DNA of 35,796 bases, taken from Hellea sp. (GTDB lineage Bacteria; Pseudomonadota; Alphaproteobacteria; Caulobacterales; Maricaulaceae). Position numbers and translations under genes: made by a program. Below are positions 27,230 through 35,322 of the stretch, one piece after another. The DNA lies in the NCBI GenBank assembly GCA_020629875.1, contig JAHDCL010000022.1, positions 1 to 35,796 of the forward strand, read 5' to 3'. Positions within the stretch are counted from its first letter, which is position 1; each line of letters begins with the position of its first letter. The notes beneath the pieces are model-generated. The model saw nothing but the letters and a program-made list of their open reading frames with translations. It searched no databases and had not been told where the DNA came from.

Positions 27230-28225
27230 CTAGCTGTCAGGCTCTTGCGCGGCCGATGGCATTTGCCCCAAAACATCCATGACGGATTTTATCAGCGGTA
27301 TTTCGTGCTGCATGGCGCGGTAGCCACGTTCAATGAGTTCTTCCGCTTTTGTAAATTCCAGCATCCCGATATGACCAATACGGGGCGCAACGAATACATC
27401 CGGTGGATCACCTGCGAGCCTAGAACGGGAAATGCGGTCCATTACGATATTCAGTGTTCCCATCATGACAGATCCGATTTTAGGCCCTTTGCCAGGCTTA
27501 GAATCGCCCATCATAGACTTAATCAATAAGCGATCGGGTCGGAGTTTGTTGAGCGACTGAGAGGCAAGCTCGAAAGGGTCTGCCGTGTCGTCATCATCAC
27601 TGTCGTCAAAGTTCATTTCATGTGAGCTTCCAATCGGGCCGAAAGCGTCACCATTCAAACTCACCGCGATTACCATATGTGCGCCTAAAGCGCGGCAAGC
27701 TGAAACTGGAACAGGATTCACAAGCGCACCATCGATCATATAGCGGCCGTCGATCTTTATCGGCTCAAATGCGCCGGGCAGGGCGTAAGAGGCGCGGACC
27801 GCGGGAACAATTGGGCCGCGTTGTAGCCAAACTTCATAACCAGTGCGCAGGTCGCAAGCCACGGCTGCAAATTTACAATCAAGGTCTTCGATATTCTGAT
27901 TGCCCAAGTAATGGTTGAGAACGCGTGCAAGTCGCTCACCGCGCATAAAGCCTGAACCTCCCCACCGGACATCCATGTAACTCATCATGCGCCGCTTGTT
28001 TAGTGCGCGGGCCCAATTTTCAAGCACGTCTAATTTGCCTGCGAGGTAAGCCCCTCCGACAACAGCTCCAATTGAGGTGCCCGCGATAATGTCTGGCTTG
28101 ATCCCGGCCTCAATTAAGGCACGAAGCGCACCAATATGAGCCCAGCCTCGCGCAACGCCTCCGCCTAATGCTAGCCCCAGCGGGGGTGTTTTGTGGTGGC
28201 CAAGGCTATTCGGGTCGAGTCGCAT
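27230..28225 (-). CDS. Patatin-like phospholipase (RssA/YchK type)
   Basis: This 331-aa hydrolase has a Ser-Asp dyad. LGLALGGGVARGWAHIGALR is the oxyanion glycine loop, AGTSIGAVVGG the nucleophile elbow (Ser51) and MIDGALVNPVPVSA holds the aspartate (Asp164). The C-terminal part (about 195-331) includes an acidic loop FDDSDDDDTADPFELA and helices typical of the RssA/NTE-like bacterial subfamily. No signal peptide is seen, so it is likely cytosolic or membrane-associated. The lipid substrate is unknown. It converges with fabH. Confidence 0.9.
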   Translation of the reverse strand: MRLDPNSLGHHKTPPLGLALGGGVARGWAHIGALRALIEAGIKPDIIAGTSIGAVVGGAYLAGKLDVLENWARALNKRRMMSYMDVRWGGSGFMRGERLARVLNHYLGNQNIEDLDCKFAAVACDLRTGYEVWLQRGPIVPAVRASYALPGAFEPIKIDGRYMIDGALVNPVPVSACRALGAHMVIAVSLNGDAFGPIGSSHEMNFDDSDDDDTADPFELASQSLNKLRPDRLLIKSMMGDSKPGKGPKIGSVMMGTLNIVMDRISRSRLAGDPPDVFVAPRIGHIGMLEFTKAEELIERGYRAMQHEIPLIKSVMDVLGQMPSAAQEPDS

Positions 28226-28335
28226 GATTTTCTGTAAACTAAGCTGTCGGAAAAATGAACGGCTATCTCATGGAAAGTTCAGCTTAGCTTTTATAGGGAA
28301 GAGAAAATAATAATCGTAAAAAAAGAGGGCGCCTC

Positions 28336-28947
28336 ATGCAAAATTCAATTTTTAAAGCTTCAATTATACTCGGTGTTGCACTGGGGTTGGTTGGTTGTGC
28401 GTCCATTTCAGAAGGCGAGTGTGTAACAGGAAATTGGAGTGATATCGGATACAAAGATGGCGTGAAGGGGAAGCCACGCGGTAAGCTTGCGGGCTATGCC
28501 AAGACATGCGCTAAGTACGGCGCGAAGCCCAATCGCGACGCCTATCTCTCCGCATTTGAAAACGGGTTGGCTAAATATTGCACTTATGAGAGGGGCTTTG
28601 AGCTTGGTGAAAACGGTAGTAGCTACAATCAGGTTTGTTCAGGAAATCTTTCAACGGGTTTTTCACAAGGCTATGATGAGGGGCGGGTAGTCTATGAAAT
28701 ATATCGCGAACATAACGGCCTGATCTCAGAGTATGAAGATACTTTGGACGCAATTGTTGATGTTAGAGGGCGCCTAGCCGGAGACAAGGGGGACCTGGAC
28801 GATGATGGGAATGTCATCCCGTTGAATTCGAATGAGAGAAAGCGCCTAACGAAAAAGCAATATCGCTTGGAAGGCGAGTTAGAAGACTTGCGCCAGGACA
28901 TTCGTGACTTTGAGTATGCTAACAATCTTCCTCGGCACAGCTTTTAA
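28336..28947 (+). CDS. DUF2799-like lipoprotein
   Basis: This 203-aa protein carries a type II signal peptide with lipobox LVGC (Cys21). The body matches the DUF2799 pattern: CVTGNWSDIGYKDGVKGKP, then YAKTCAKYGAKPNRDAYLSAFENGLAKYC, then a repeat of the G-x-x-x-G-Y-D-E-G motif near residue 115. A helical, charged C-terminal region (about 123-195) could form a coiled coil. The function of DUF2799 is unknown. An 8-bp inverted repeat (CTAAGCTG at 28239-28246 / CAGCTTAG at 28280-28287) lies in the 110-base divergent region shared with the patatin gene. The stop shares four bases with the Lrp gene stop on the other strand. Confidence 0.8.
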   Translation: MQNSIFKASIILGVALGLVGCASISEGECVTGNWSDIGYKDGVKGKPRGKLAGYAKTCAKYGAKPNRDAYLSAFENGLAKYCTYERGFELGENGSSYNQVCSGNLSTGFSQGYDEGRVVYEIYREHNGLISEYEDTLDAIVDVRGRLAGDKGDLDDDGNVIPLNSNERKRLTKKQYRLEGELEDLRQDIRDFEYANNLPRHSF

Positions 28948-29381
28948 CGTTTTAACCGCGTTGACAAAATCACTGAGCTTACGGTTCGTTCTACACCATC
29001 AATCGCGATGATTTCATCAATCATTTTGTCGAGGTCGGTTACGCTCATAGCTGCGACTTCGGCAATAAGGTCATGAGGTCCTGAGACTGAATAGACGGCG
29101 CGCATGCCGTCTAATTTTTCCATATCTTTAATGATATCATTGGTCATGCGAGGGCTGACCGTAATCATGACGTGCGCTTTGATTTCCTGATCCAGGTAAT
29201 TCGAGGATAGTTGTACCGTATAGCCGGAAATTACGCCTTCGGATTCCAGACGCTCAAGTCGCTTTTGTACGGTTGACCGCGAAACGCCGAGTAATTGGGC
29301 TAACTCGGTGGTGGTGGCTCTAGCATTGCCTCGCAAGACCGATAAAAGCTGTTGGTCCTTAAATGTTACACGTATTGTCAC
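28944..29381 (-). CDS. Lrp/AsnC family transcriptional regulator
   Basis: This 145-aa regulator has an N-terminal winged helix-turn-helix (TTELAQLLGVSRSTVQKRLE, about 21-41) and a C-terminal RAM/AsnC effector domain (AHVMITVSPRM ... VYSVSGPHDLIAEVAAMSV). These proteins sense amino acids and bind A/T-rich inverted repeats. It is divergent from astA, and several inverted repeats lie between the two (see the regulatory entry). Arginine or a related amino acid is a reasonable guess for the effector. Confidence 0.9.
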   Translation of the reverse strand: MTIRVTFKDQQLLSVLRGNARATTTELAQLLGVSRSTVQKRLERLESEGVISGYTVQLSSNYLDQEIKAHVMITVSPRMTNDIIKDMEKLDGMRAVYSVSGPHDLIAEVAAMSVTDLDKMIDEIIAIDGVERTVSSVILSTRLKR

Positions 29382-29392
29382 AATTTCTTCTC

Positions 29393-29455
29393 ATTTTGCA
29401 AAATAATATACATTAATTTGGTCAAATTGCTACTGCTCATATCGGTCTCAATTTG
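29393..29455. promoter_or_regulatory. Candidate Lrp/AsnC operator region between lrp-like gene and astA
   Basis: The 140-base divergent region contains a perfect 12-bp palindrome ATTTTGCAAAAT (29393-29404). AATTTG-GT-CAAATT (29415-29428) is a 6-bp inverted repeat with a 2-bp spacer. A further half-site CAATTTG (29449-29455) mirrors CAAATTG at 29423-29429. AT-rich palindromes in phase like these fit Lrp-family binding. The assignment is by position and symmetry. Confidence 0.45.
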
Positions 29456-29521
29456 CTTAGATTGTACTTAAAGCGACTCAGAATGCTGAGGGCTCAATGG
29501 GTGAGGACAGCGGAGCTTTAA

Positions 29522-30568
29522 TTGAACACGATAGCAGATAGTTATCTTTTTCGTCCCATCAGGCAGGCCGATGCGCCTGCATTGTTGAGGCTTGTTACGC
29601 AGTCAAGCGGCGGCCTTTCGAGCCTTCAGCCTCGTCTCGACTTTTTAAAGGATTATATTAGCGCGTCTGAGGCAAGCTTTGAGGGCGTAAAGGATATCGA
29701 TGAGCCGCACAAATATTTGTTGGGGCTCTTTACGGCGCGCTCTGAACGTTTGATTGGGTGCGCCGCCGTTAAAACTCAAATCGGTATCGGGTCTCCGTTC
29801 ATAAATTTTGATATCAAGGGTGATGGGGCGGACCAATGCCTTCTCGCTTCGTCCCGCTTTACTGGCGCGACAGAAGTCGGGTCTCTTTTCTTACATCCCG
29901 ACTACAGGGCTGATGGATTGGGTCGGTATTTGGCGAAAGTGCGCTATCTTCTTATGGCATCTGAGCCTTGGAGATTTGGGGATACGGTTATTGCCGAGCT
30001 ACGTGGGATCTGCGGGGTGCAGGGCAGTCCGCTTTATGATCACCTTTTTGAGTATAAACTTGAGAAAAGCTTTTTAGAGGCAGACGCTGAATACTATGAC
30101 AGAAATCCCGATGCTTTAGGTGATATCGTTCCCATTGGCTGCATTGACACGTCAGATATGCCCTTGGACGTGCGGGCTTCTTTAGGGCAACCTCATCCCT
30201 CGGGCATTGGCGCCATGCGCTTGTTGCAACGCGAAGGGTTTATTTTTTCCGGAACCATCGACTTGTTTGACGCGGGACCAATCATGTCTGCTCACCGCGA
30301 TACAATTCGTACAATTATGCAGTCTCAAGCCTCAACAATATCGGCGTCGCCCAGCGGCGCCCAGGGGAGTACTACATTAATAGCCTCGGGAAAGGTTTCG
30401 GATTTTAAAGCCATTTTAACGCCAGCCACGATGAGTGAAAATGGCTTATTGGTGTTGCCGGATGCTATACAGGCGCTAGGTGTCGAAATGGGAGCAGATG
30501 TCCGGTTTTGGCAGGCAGGCCGGCGAAAGCCAGCGAAAGAAGAGACACTAGTCAAAGCCCACGTCTAA
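29522..30568 (+). CDS. astA: Arginine N-succinyltransferase
   Basis: This 348-aa protein matches AstA, which transfers succinyl from succinyl-CoA to arginine in the first step of the AST catabolic pathway. Visible signatures are YLFRPIRQADAPALLRLV, SSGGLSSLQP, ATEVGSLFLHPDYRADGLGRYLAKVRYLLMA (acyl-CoA site), VIAELRGICGVQGSPLYDHL and the DMPLDVRASLGQPHPSGIGAMRLL region. The start is TTG at 29522, supported by GGAG some six to seven bases upstream. No astB, astC, astD or astE gene is in the window. The divergent Lrp-type gene is a likely regulator. The last 60 residues are less conserved. Confidence 0.87.
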   Translation: MNTIADSYLFRPIRQADAPALLRLVTQSSGGLSSLQPRLDFLKDYISASEASFEGVKDIDEPHKYLLGLFTARSERLIGCAAVKTQIGIGSPFINFDIKGDGADQCLLASSRFTGATEVGSLFLHPDYRADGLGRYLAKVRYLLMASEPWRFGDTVIAELRGICGVQGSPLYDHLFEYKLEKSFLEADAEYYDRNPDALGDIVPIGCIDTSDMPLDVRASLGQPHPSGIGAMRLLQREGFIFSGTIDLFDAGPIMSAHRDTIRTIMQSQASTISASPSGAQGSTTLIASGKVSDFKAILTPATMSENGLLVLPDAIQALGVEMGADVRFWQAGRRKPAKEETLVKAHV

Positions 30569-30606
30569 ACTTACAATTACCTCAAATTTTATAAATGGAG
30601 CCGCGC

Positions 30607-31791
30607 ATGGCCAGTAAACCCACTATGACACATCAATGGGATGACCCCTTATTTCTTGAAAGAACACTGTCTGAAGATGAGCGGATGATTCGCGACATGG
30701 CGCGAAACTACTGCACTGATAAGCTGATGCCGCGGGTGAAATCGGCTTATAGCGAAGAAAGATTTGACCGGGAAATATTTAACGAAATGGGTGAGCTTGG
30801 CTTATTAGGGGCCATGGTTGATGAAAAATATGGCGGTATAGGGGCCAGTCATGTGGTTTATGGGCTCGTAGCTCGTGAAGTTGAACGAGTAGATAGTGGC
30901 TATCGCTCTATGATGTCAGTTCAAAGCTCACTGGTCATGTATCCTATTGAGGCTTTCGGATCTGAAGAGCAAAAAATGAAATATTTACCCAAGCTTGCTA
31001 GCGGTGAGTGGATTGGCTGCTTCGGCCTTACAGAGACGGATGGTGGATCCGACCCAGGGGCCATGCGGACAACGGCTGTTGCTGCGCCAGGCGGTTATAT
31101 CCTAAACGGATCGAAAATGTGGATTACGAATTCGCCTGTCGCAGATGTGGCTGTTGTCTGGGCGAAATTAGACGGCGTCATTCGTGGGTTCATCCTCGAG
31201 CGCGGAATGAAAGGGTTCACTGCGCCAGAGATTAAAGGAAAGCTGTCTTTGCGAGCTTCTATCACAGGCGAACTCGCTTTTGATGATTGCTTTGTTCCGG
31301 CTGAAAATTTGATGCCTGATGTAAAAGGCCTTCGAGGGCCGTTTAGCTGCCTGAATAAGGCGAGATACGGTATAGCGTGGGGCGCTATGGGGGCTGCAGA
31401 GTTTTGCTGGCACGCAGCGCGAGATTACGCAATGGAGCGAATTGTATTTGGAAAGCCCATCGCTGCTACCCAGCTCGTGCAAAAGAAGCTTGCGGATATG
31501 CAGACTGAAATCGCACTTGGGCTTCAAGGGGCAATGGCATTGGGCCGCGCCTTGGACGACGGTGCGTGGAGTCCGGAATCTATCTCTCTGATGAAACGTA
31601 ATAATTGTGGTAAGGCATTAGATATCGCGCGCGTTTCTCGGGATATTCATGGTGGGAACGGAATTAGTGAGGAGTACCATATTTTGCGTCACGCGATGAA
31701 TCTGGAAACGGTCAACACCTATGAAGGAACGCATGACATTCACGCACTTATTCTGGGGCGAGCTCAAACCGGCCATCAGGCATTTTACTAG
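30607..31791 (+). CDS. gcdH: Glutaryl-CoA dehydrogenase
   Basis: This 394-aa acyl-CoA dehydrogenase oxidises and decarboxylates glutaryl-CoA to crotonyl-CoA in lysine/tryptophan breakdown, passing electrons to [18 protein letters not shown] holds the arginine that binds the distal carboxylate and marks GCDH among relatives. [17 protein letters not shown] and [16 protein letters not shown] are FAD/substrate segments. The catalytic glutamate is Glu373 in [21 protein letters not shown] chose the second ATG (30607), because GGAG six bases upstream supports it and the ATG at 30595 lies inside that site. It follows astA by 38 bases on the same strand, so the two may share a transcript. Its stop overlaps the convergent paralog gene. 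Confidence 0.92.
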   Translation: MASKPTMTHQWDDPLFLERTLSEDERMIRDMARNYCTDKLMPRVKSAYSEERFDREIFNEMGELGLLGAMVDEKYGGIGASHVVYGLVAREVERVDSGYRSMMSVQSSLVMYPIEAFGSEEQKMKYLPKLASGEWIGCFGLTETDGGSDPGAMRTTAVAAPGGYILNGSKMWITNSPVADVAVVWAKLDGVIRGFILERGMKGFTAPEIKGKLSLRASITGELAFDDCFVPAENLMPDVKGLRGPFSCLNKARYGIAWGAMGAAEFCWHAARDYAMERIVFGKPIAATQLVQKKLADMQTEIALGLQGAMALGRALDDGAWSPESISLMKRNNCGKALDIARVSRDIHGGNGISEEYHILRHAMNLETVNTYEGTHDIHALILGRAQTGHQAFY

Positions 31792-32237
31792 GATATTAGA
31801 TTATCACAGCTTGATATATCTCCGCGAATAAGCGTTTTGGCAGACCATGCATTGCTATGTATCGGTTTGCCATTGCGGACGTTGCGGGGGTTATACGAGT
31901 AAAGGCAAGTGCCTGAGGAATAGACCATAAAACAGCTTTCTTCGCCGGACATTTCGCCCGCATAAGTGAAGCAGATGATGTCGTCTTTTATGCGCCAGCT
32001 TCCTTCATCCGTGAGGTTGCCTTCTCGGTAATAGGTCGACCCATCAGTGTAAAAGCTTTCGGTGAACTCGTTGGTTCCAGAGCGTTCCCGTGGACGCTTA
32101 TAAATACCGTCCATGGTCTGACCAATAAAGGCATCATAGAGATATTTCCCTGTGAGACGGTCAAGGTGAGGGACGTCTTGGGCATAACTCGGCAGTGCTG
32201 TGAGGAGTAGAACTACCGCAGGAAAATACCTATTCAT
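31788..32237 (-). CDS. Secreted four-cysteine protein, paralog 3 of a tandem triplet
   Basis: This 149-aa protein has a Sec signal peptide ([19 protein letters not shown], then QDV). The mature part follows a pattern shared with its two upstream neighbours: [45 protein letters not shown], and a final cysteine then S at the end. It has four conserved cysteines. The pattern loosely recalls DUF995-type periplasmic proteins, but I do not recognise a function. The ATG at 32237 overlaps the upstream paralog stop (ATGA) and removes six residues from an alternative start at 32255. Its stop shares CTAG with gcdH. Confidence 0.7.
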   Translation of the reverse strand: MNRYFPAVVLLLTALPSYAQDVPHLDRLTGKYLYDAFIGQTMDGIYKRPRERSGTNEFTESFYTDGSTYYREGNLTDEGSWRIKDDIICFTYAGEMSGEESCFMVYSSGTCLYSYNPRNVRNGKPIHSNAWSAKTLIRGDISSCDNLIS

Positions 32238-32710
32238 GAAATAGAAGCCTCGCATTGTGGCTGTTCACCTTTGTGCACGCTTCTGGCAGTCCAGTAATCG
32301 CGATCAAGTTCATCTTGCCGTTCAATCATACGGTCCGAATAAAAATAGTAGCAGTTTTCAACGCGGTAGACTCGGAAACAGCCTCCGGGCATGTCTGAGG
32401 CATCATAGAGATAGCATAGCGTATCCTTCATAATGAGCCAAGTTCCGGGATCCTTTCGGCCATTCTCTGAGTAGGAAATTCGCCCATCCACGCCATGAGA
32501 TTCCTCGTAAAATCGGGTGGGTTGTCCTTTTTCAGTGAAGTTATATGCGCCGCTATGGGTTCTTCCTGAGAAGGCTGTTCTCAGACTTTCCCCCATAAGG
32601 CGATTGGCATCCGGCCGAATGTCCGTTTTTTGGCTTTGGGCTGCACTGACGCTTGAAAAGCTCAGGGTCAGCGAAATCGCAATGATAGGCTTAAGAAACT
32701 TGCGGGGCAC
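32234..32710 (-). CDS. Secreted four-cysteine protein, paralog 2 of a tandem triplet
   Basis: This 158-aa protein has a signal peptide (MPRKFLKPIIAISLTLSFSS, cut near VSAAQ). The mature part has RTHSGAYNF, a DGRISYSENGRKDPGTWLI segment, DTLCYLY, GGCFRVYRVENCYYFYS and ARSVHKGEQPQC, the same order of blocks as its neighbours. The four cysteines are at matching positions. The start is GTG at 32710, giving a 20-base overlap with the preceding paralog, and the signal peptide supports it. Tight overlaps suggest one mRNA for the three. Confidence 0.7.
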   Translation of the reverse strand: MPRKFLKPIIAISLTLSFSSVSAAQSQKTDIRPDANRLMGESLRTAFSGRTHSGAYNFTEKGQPTRFYEESHGVDGRISYSENGRKDPGTWLIMKDTLCYLYDASDMPGGCFRVYRVENCYYFYSDRMIERQDELDRDYWTARSVHKGEQPQCEASIS

Positions 32711-33158
32711 AGTCGGGGGTGTCTCCTTTAATCACGCTGCGAGCCGTAAAGCCGCGCACGGGTTTATTTTGCACTGAGCGTTGATAGTGATAATAGCAAT
32801 TCCCACGCTGATAAATGTTGAAGCATATTGGATTGAACTGGGCAAACTCACCTCGTTCATTCGGATTATAGCTAAAGCAAATCAGCTTGTCTTTAATTTC
32901 GTAACGTCCGGTGTCTGTATGACCGTCTTGGATATGTTTGACACCTCCATCACTTCTCGTTGTTTCTTCGAAGCCGTAACTTTTGAAGCTTCGTCTTTGG
33001 AAGCTATATGTGCCGCGATGTGTTTGCCCCTTAAACACTGCGATAAGCTCTGTTTCGGATAGCGGCTCCTCGCTTGTTGGGTCAGGCATATTGACTTGAG
33101 CTTCTGCTAGTGAGGCTCCGAAAAGAGAGGCGGTAAAGATGAGTCGTAAAAACCACAT
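32691..33158 (-). CDS. Secreted four-cysteine protein, paralog 1 of a tandem triplet
   Basis: This 155-aa protein is the first gene of the triplet. Its signal peptide is MWFLRLIFTASLFGASLAEA. The mature region has GQTHRGTYSFQRRSF, DGGVKHIQDGHTDTGRYEIKDKLICFSY, ICFNIYQRGNCYYHYQ and ARSVIKGDTPDC, then the ending QVS. The consensus across the triplet is F-x-G-x-T-x-x-G-x-Y, D-G, G-x-W/Y-x-I, C-F/Y-x-Y, CF-x-V/I-Y, C-x-Y-x-Y, A-R-S/T-x-x-K/R-G, C. I infer two disulfides in a beta-rich fold. The binding partner is unknown. It is divergent from the small membrane protein at 33207 with 48 bases between. Confidence 0.7.
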   Translation of the reverse strand: MWFLRLIFTASLFGASLAEAQVNMPDPTSEEPLSETELIAVFKGQTHRGTYSFQRRSFKSYGFEETTRSDGGVKHIQDGHTDTGRYEIKDKLICFSYNPNERGEFAQFNPICFNIYQRGNCYYHYQRSVQNKPVRGFTARSVIKGDTPDCAPQVS

Positions 33159-33206
33159 AGGGATGTTTTAGCATGAAAAGTTGGTTTGGCTATGTTAGGC
33201 TACAGT

Positions 33207-33509
33207 ATGACAAATGAAACACCGCGTATTCGCCGCGCTAGCCGATATCAAAAGCAACAAGAGCGTAAAGCTGCCCAGCGGGCCGCAGATAATAAACTTT
33301 ACGGAGCAATGTTTGCCTTAATGAGCATTCTAGCATTGTTTGCAGTGTTGATTAGTGCGCTTATGCTCTATGGCGGCAACGTCGATGTGAGCGGAATGAG
33401 CGGCGTTGCAGAGCCATGGCTGGGGCCTTTTTCCAGATTAGAAGTCGGGGGCATCTTCTTTGTAGCCTTAATCGCGGGCATAGTATATTTGCGCATGCGC
33501 AAACGCTAA
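33207..33509 (+). CDS. Small two-helix membrane protein, unknown
   Basis: This 100-aa protein begins MTNETPRIRRASRYQKQQER and has a strongly basic, probably cytoplasmic N-terminal third. Two membrane helices (about 35-57 and 77-94) flank a short periplasmic loop, and the end is LRMRKR. No family is recognised. I chose the ATG at 33207; an upstream TTG or ATG would add five to seven residues. It lies between the divergent four-cysteine cluster and asd, 80 bases before the latter. By-eye topology is N-in, C-in. Confidence 0.6.
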   Translation: MTNETPRIRRASRYQKQQERKAAQRAADNKLYGAMFALMSILALFAVLISALMLYGGNVDVSGMSGVAEPWLGPFSRLEVGGIFFVALIAGIVYLRMRKR

Positions 33510-33589
33510 TAATGCTTGCGGAGCAAGATTGTTTCCCCTAGACGTGCCGCGCTATTTTAGGCGCAACATTTATCCTCAAGGAGGTCATT

Positions 33590-34618
33590 ATGGGGTATCG
33601 TTTTGCAATCGTTGGCGCGACAGGAAATGTCGGAACGGAAATGCTCGAAATTCTGGCCGAATCTGACATTGAAGTGGATGAGGTTTTTGCCGTTGCTAGC
33701 CGTAAGTCTGTTGGCCGTGTGGTTAGCTTTGGCGATAAAGACATCAAATGCGTTGATCTAGAGACTTTTGATTTTTCAAAATGTGACATAGCCTTGATGT
33801 CAGCTGGCGGAGACATCTCAAAGAAGTGGTCGCCAATTATTGCTAAGGCGGGTGCTATCGTCATTGACAATTCTAGCGCTTGGCGCATGGACCCCGACGT
33901 TCCGCTCGTCGTTCCTGAAGTAAATGCTGACGCCGTTGATGAAATGAAAAAGGGCATTATTGCCAACCCGAATTGTTCTACCATTCAAATGGTCGTTGCG
34001 CTAAAGCCACTTCATGATCGCGCGAAGATTAAACGCGTTGTGGTTTCGACTTACCAATCTGTTTCTGGCGGCGGTAAAAAGAATATGGATGAACTTTGGG
34101 AACAGACAAAATCTGTCTTTCACCCTCAGGACACATTCCCTCCAGTGAACTTCACTAAGCAAATCGCTTTTAATGTCATTCCGCATATTGATGTGTTTAT
34201 GGATGGCGGCGACACGAAAGAAGAGTGGAAGATGAAGGCCGAGACAATGAAAATTCTCGATCCTTCCGTCAAAGTGTCAGCAACCTGCGTGCGCGTTCCT
34301 ACCTTTGTGGGTCACGCTGAAAGCCTCAATATTGAGTTTGCCGAGGAACTCTCCGCAGATGAGGCGCGTTCAATCTTGCGCGAAAGCCCGGGGTTGATGG
34401 TCGTCGACAAGCAAGAAGATGGCGGCTATGTCACGCCAATCGAATGCGTTGGTGAATATGCCACTTATATTTCGCGCGTTCGCGAGGACAGCACACAGGA
34501 CAACACCCTCAATATGTGGTGCGTCTCTGATAACCTGCGTAAAGGGGCTGCTCTAAATACAGTGCAAATCGCAGAGGTCCTCATCAATCGCGGTTTTAAA
34601 GGACGCAAAGCGGCGTAA
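33590..34618 (+). CDS. asd: Aspartate-semialdehyde dehydrogenase
   Basis: This 342-aa enzyme reduces aspartyl phosphate to aspartate semialdehyde, the branch point to lysine/DAP, threonine and methionine. FAIVGATGNVGTEMLEIL is the NADP site. NPNCSTIQMVVALKPL holds the catalytic Cys129. STYQSVSGGGKKNMDELWEQT and CVRVPTFVGHAESLNIEF are later signatures. GGAGGT seven to eight bases before the ATG is a strong binding site. It is monocistronic by layout, with a terminator 20 bases after the stop. Confidence 0.95.
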   Translation: MGYRFAIVGATGNVGTEMLEILAESDIEVDEVFAVASRKSVGRVVSFGDKDIKCVDLETFDFSKCDIALMSAGGDISKKWSPIIAKAGAIVIDNSSAWRMDPDVPLVVPEVNADAVDEMKKGIIANPNCSTIQMVVALKPLHDRAKIKRVVVSTYQSVSGGGKKNMDELWEQTKSVFHPQDTFPPVNFTKQIAFNVIPHIDVFMDGGDTKEEWKMKAETMKILDPSVKVSATCVRVPTFVGHAESLNIEFAEELSADEARSILRESPGLMVVDKQEDGGYVTPIECVGEYATYISRVREDSTQDNTLNMWCVSDNLRKGAALNTVQIAEVLINRGFKGRKAA

Positions 34619-34637
34619 AGACTTTTTATAATTCGAT

Positions 34638-34667
34638 AAAAAAGCCGCCTCATCGGGCGGCTTTTTT
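34638..34667. terminator. Bidirectional terminator, asd / ompW
   Basis: AAAAAAGCCGCC (34638-34649) and GGCGGCTTTTTT (34656-34667) form a GC-rich stem with A/T tracts on both flanks, between convergent asd and the OmpW-like gene. Confidence 0.9.
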
Positions 34668-34683
34668 GATTCTGTGTTTTGGC

Positions 34684-35322
34684 CTAAAAACGGCGCCCGA
34701 CACCCACGCCAATAATCCAGGGGTCGATGCCCACATCAGCACCAACGGTCGCCACCCCTGCGTCGACGGTTACATCAGTAGAGAGGAAGACCTTCTTAAC
34801 ATCCACGTTAAAGAAATATGTTTCGTTGACGGGGATGTCCGCGCCAGCTTGCAAGGCAAAGCCAAAGCCATTGTCATAATTCACGCTGATAGCTTGGCCA
34901 GGGTCATTATCGTAAAACATAGTGTAATTCACGCCGGCCCCCACATAAGGCCGAAATGAGGCCCGCGGGGCAAAATGATATTGCAGTGTCAATGTGGGCG
35001 GCAAAAGCGTAACATCACCAAGGTCAACATCTCCGAGAGTAGTGCCGGTCACGCTTACATCATGCGGATTTGTCGCCAAAATGAGTTCTGCAGCTATGTT
35101 TTCGCTAAAGAAATATGAAATGTCGAGTTCCGGCACGACTTGGTTGGAAATTTCTGCGGTGCCGCCAATGATGTCTATATCAGCGCTTTCATCTGGAATT
35201 ACATCAATTGCACGTAGGCGAATAATCCAGGGGTCCTCAACGTTGCCCGCCAATGCAGTAGGGGCCGAAGATACTGATGCCGCAATGGCGGTTGATATAA
35301 CGAGTAAGTTTTTAAAGGACAT
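34684..35322 (-). CDS. ompW: OmpW family outer-membrane protein
   Basis: This 212-aa protein has a Sec signal peptide (MSFKNLLVISTAIAASVSSA, cut near TALA). The mature part is an eight-strand beta-barrel. PWIIRLRAIDVIPDES is the first strand, LPPTLTLQYHFAP, FRPYVGAGVNYTMFYD and the ending PWIIGVGVGRRF (terminal Phe for BAM recognition) are OmpW hallmarks. OmpW-like porins take up small hydrophobic molecules. The 208 bases upstream (35323-35530) hold its promoter region and the rpsU terminator, with nothing else that I can name. Confidence 0.9.
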   Translation of the reverse strand: MSFKNLLVISTAIAASVSSAPTALAGNVEDPWIIRLRAIDVIPDESADIDIIGGTAEISNQVVPELDISYFFSENIAAELILATNPHDVSVTGTTLGDVDLGDVTLLPPTLTLQYHFAPRASFRPYVGAGVNYTMFYDNDPGQAISVNYDNGFGFALQAGADIPVNETYFFNVDVKKVFLSTDVTVDAGVATVGADVGIDPWIIGVGVGRRF

